DNA from: Bacteroidota bacterium
Lineage (GTDB): Bacteria > Bacteroidota > Bacteroidia > Chitinophagales > Chitinophagaceae
Direction of reading: 5' to 3'
Assembly (NCBI GenBank): GCA_023429365.1
Contig: JAEYVW010000183.1
Location: forward strand, 1 to 24,638
DNA: 24,638 nt
The first letter of the stretch is position 1; every line of letters begins with the position of its first letter. Shown here piece after piece: positions 23,367 through 24,638 of this stretch. The notes below the pieces were generated by a model, which saw only the letters and a list, made by a program, of their open reading frames with translations, was not told where the DNA came from and did not search any database. A program made the position numbers and the translations under genes.

Positions 23367-23909
23367 TCAATGACATTTAAAATAGTCAAAGGGCTCTTTA
23401 CAGTCATCGCATTGATACAATGCTTTGCAAGCCGTAGATCCGAATTCACTGATCCGGTGCGTATGCCAGGAATTGCACTGGGGACATTGTACAGCTTCAT
23501 GCGGTGCAAAAAGTTCGTTATGGCAAACCTGTTGTTTGGGATTGGGTGGCGCAATGCCGTAGGCTTTTAGTTTTTGTCTGCCTTCCTCGCTCATCCAATC
23601 GGTTGTCCAGGCTGGCGAAAGAACGCTGGTGATCTTTACATTTTTAAATCCGTTTTCAAGTAGAGCCATGCGGATATTCATAGAGATCATATCCATGGCC
23701 GGGCAACCGGAATACGTGGGTGTGATCACAATTTCCAACTCCTGGTTACCTGCAACGCTATTACTTTGTTGTTTGACCTCCCTGACTATGCCCAGGTCAA
23801 CTATCGTCAGCACAGGAATTTCCGGATCACATACTGTCTCAAGTATCTGCCAAACCTTTCTTTCTGTTTCAGTCGAATTTTTTAATATGTTTTCCTGGTG
23901 AATGCTCAC
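23367..23909 (-). CDS. paaD: 1,2-phenylacetyl-CoA epoxidase accessory protein PaaD
   Basis: 180-aa protein with an N-terminal MIP18/DUF59 domain (LETVCDPEIPVLTIVDLGIVREV; TPTYSGCPAMDMI) and a C-terminal cysteine-rich part (QVCHNEL, CPQCNSWHTHRISEFGSTACKALYQCDDCKEPFDYFKCH). The latter can bind zinc or an iron-sulfur cluster. PaaD supports maturation of the PaaABCE epoxidase. Between the domains SPAWTTDWMSEEGRQKLKAYGIAPP is a typical PaaD stretch. The start is a GTG at 23909; no in-frame ATG precedes the conserved domain. It begins 10 nt after the paaC stop, so the two are translationally close. Sometimes called paaJ in other nomenclatures. Confidence 0.94.
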   Translation of the reverse strand: MSIHQENILKNSTETERKVWQILETVCDPEIPVLTIVDLGIVREVKQQSNSVAGNQELEIVITPTYSGCPAMDMISMNIRMALLENGFKNVKITSVLSPAWTTDWMSEEGRQKLKAYGIAPPNPKQQVCHNELFAPHEAVQCPQCNSWHTHRISEFGSTACKALYQCDDCKEPFDYFKCH

Positions 23910-23919
23910 TATTCAAATA

Positions 23920-24638
23920 TTACCATTGCGCACCGGGATCTGTCCTGGCCACTGATTGCATTTCTTTCAAAATAACAGCCAGATGCGGAGAATGTTTTCC
24001 CTGTTTGCCCCCCGCATGTCCTAAAGACGATGCTGGAACCGATAAAGTGGCCTCTTCGAAGATGGAGCTTACTTTTTCCATCCAGGGGTCCTTTAGTTGT
24101 GCGATATCAGTAGGGTTAGCATCATTAACAAGATTTATTTCATAATCTGACGGAATAAACATCTCATCCGTATAGCTCCATAAGTTATCAATGGCTTTGT
24201 TCATTCGATCGTGGCTTTCCTGGGTGCCATCGCCGAGCCTGATCACCCATTCGCTGCTCCACCGGAGATGATATGCGATTTCTTTGAGTGATTTGGATGC
24301 GATGGCGGCTAGCTGTGCGTCATTTCCATCCACTAATTTTTCAAAAAATAGCTGTTGCCAGCCGCTAAAGAAAAATTGCCGAAGCGTTGTTTGCGCCCAG
24401 TCACCATTTGGTTGTTCGACCAGTAAAAGATTTTTGAATTCATGGCTGTCCCTGAAATAAGCGTAACTATCTTCCGTGGATCCGTCATTTTGCAGTGTGG
24501 CCGCATATTGGTAAAGATTCCTTGCCTGACCAATCAGGTCGAGGGAAATATTGGAAATCGCGATATCCTGTTCCAGGATAGGGCCATGTCCGCACCACTC
24601 ACTATTGCGGTGACCAAGAATTAATGTGCTGTCGGCGA
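23920..24638 (-). CDS. paaC: 1,2-phenylacetyl-CoA epoxidase subunit PaaC (5' end cut by window edge)
   Basis: 238 residues are visible, in a frame open to the right edge; perhaps 10-15 N-terminal residues are missing compared with a typical length of about 250. The first visible part (ADSTLILGHRNSEWCGHGPILEQDIAISNISLDLIGQARNLY) is a PaaC signature. It continues with SYAYFRDSHEFKNLLLVEQPNGDWAQT and LKEIAYHLRWSSEWVIRLGDGTQESHDRMNKAIDNLW. PaaC is the ferritin-like structural partner of the catalytic di-iron subunit PaaA in the multicomponent epoxidase that attacks the aromatic ring of phenylacetyl-CoA. paaA and paaB would be expected just beyond the right edge. There is no frameshift in the visible part. 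Confidence 0.95.
   Translation of the reverse strand, partial: ADSTLILGHRNSEWCGHGPILEQDIAISNISLDLIGQARNLYQYAATLQNDGSTEDSYAYFRDSHEFKNLLLVEQPNGDWAQTTLRQFFFSGWQQLFFEKLVDGNDAQLAAIASKSLKEIAYHLRWSSEWVIRLGDGTQESHDRMNKAIDNLWSYTDEMFIPSDYEINLVNDANPTDIAQLKDPWMEKVSSIFEEATLSVPASSLGHAGGKQGKHSPHLAVILKEMQSVARTDPGAQW

Noticed and set aside
24333..24533. A possible frameshift in paaC, since separate reading frames seem to meet near 24333.
   Set aside because: Direct translation shows one uninterrupted PaaC frame from 23920 to the right edge; the apparent break is only the position of a GTG codon (Val), and the other frame is a shadow.
1..24638. tRNA genes, CRISPR arrays, insertion sequences or phage attachment sites.
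   Set aside because: No cloverleaf-like sequences, regularly spaced repeats, transposase or integrase motifs were seen on either strand.

Overview
The window looks like chromosomal DNA from a Bacteroidota bacterium, most probably a Chitinophagaceae-type soil or freshwater organism. The reasons are three secreted proteins with C-terminal type IX secretion (T9SS) sorting domains, an S46 dipeptidyl peptidase, an Obg GTPase that lacks the C-terminal extension, several small stress proteins typical of this phylum, weak or absent Shine-Dalgarno sequences, and moderate GC. No tRNA, rRNA, CRISPR array, insertion sequence or phage gene was seen.

Layout. (1) 1-4208, minus strand: obgE, then an S46 (DPP7-type) dipeptidyl peptidase, a terminator, an outer-membrane beta-barrel-like protein, and the 5' end of a dipeptide-epimerase-like enolase-superfamily gene that runs off the left edge. 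Peptidase and epimerase suggest dipeptide scavenging. (2) 4270-4744: a small lipoprotein-like gene on plus. Facing it on the minus strand is a textbook TPP (thiamine) riboswitch with its own terminator hairpin but no thiamine gene downstream. (3) 4784-11076: a stress-type cluster. It has a GSP39-like short-chain dehydrogenase, a DUF1328 membrane peptide, and a four-gene minus-strand run (topoisomerase IB, a 58-aa basic protein, a DUF2383 four-helix protein, a 118-aa conserved protein). Two tandem plus-strand genes follow (one flavin split-barrel-like, one of unclear fold), then a DadA-like FAD oxidoreductase and a 55-aa membrane peptide. (4) 11113-14534: a signalling block with a CHASE3 histidine kinase, a receiver-only response regulator on the opposite strand, and an NtrC-type sigma-54 activator. 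(5) 14620-20561: three minus-strand T9SS cargo genes. The second and third share a multi-block upstream leader and look-alike terminators. (6) 20934-22037: glycerate kinase. (7) 22049-24638: the distal end of a phenylacetate (paa) catabolic operon in the order paaC-paaD-paaG-paaI, with paaC cut by the right edge.

The most unusual points are the orphan TPP riboswitch at 4660-4744 and the repeated leader architecture upstream of the two T9SS cargo genes (18774-18943 and 20578-20775). I do not recognise that leader as any described element. All assignments come from reading motifs and gene order; no database search was run.
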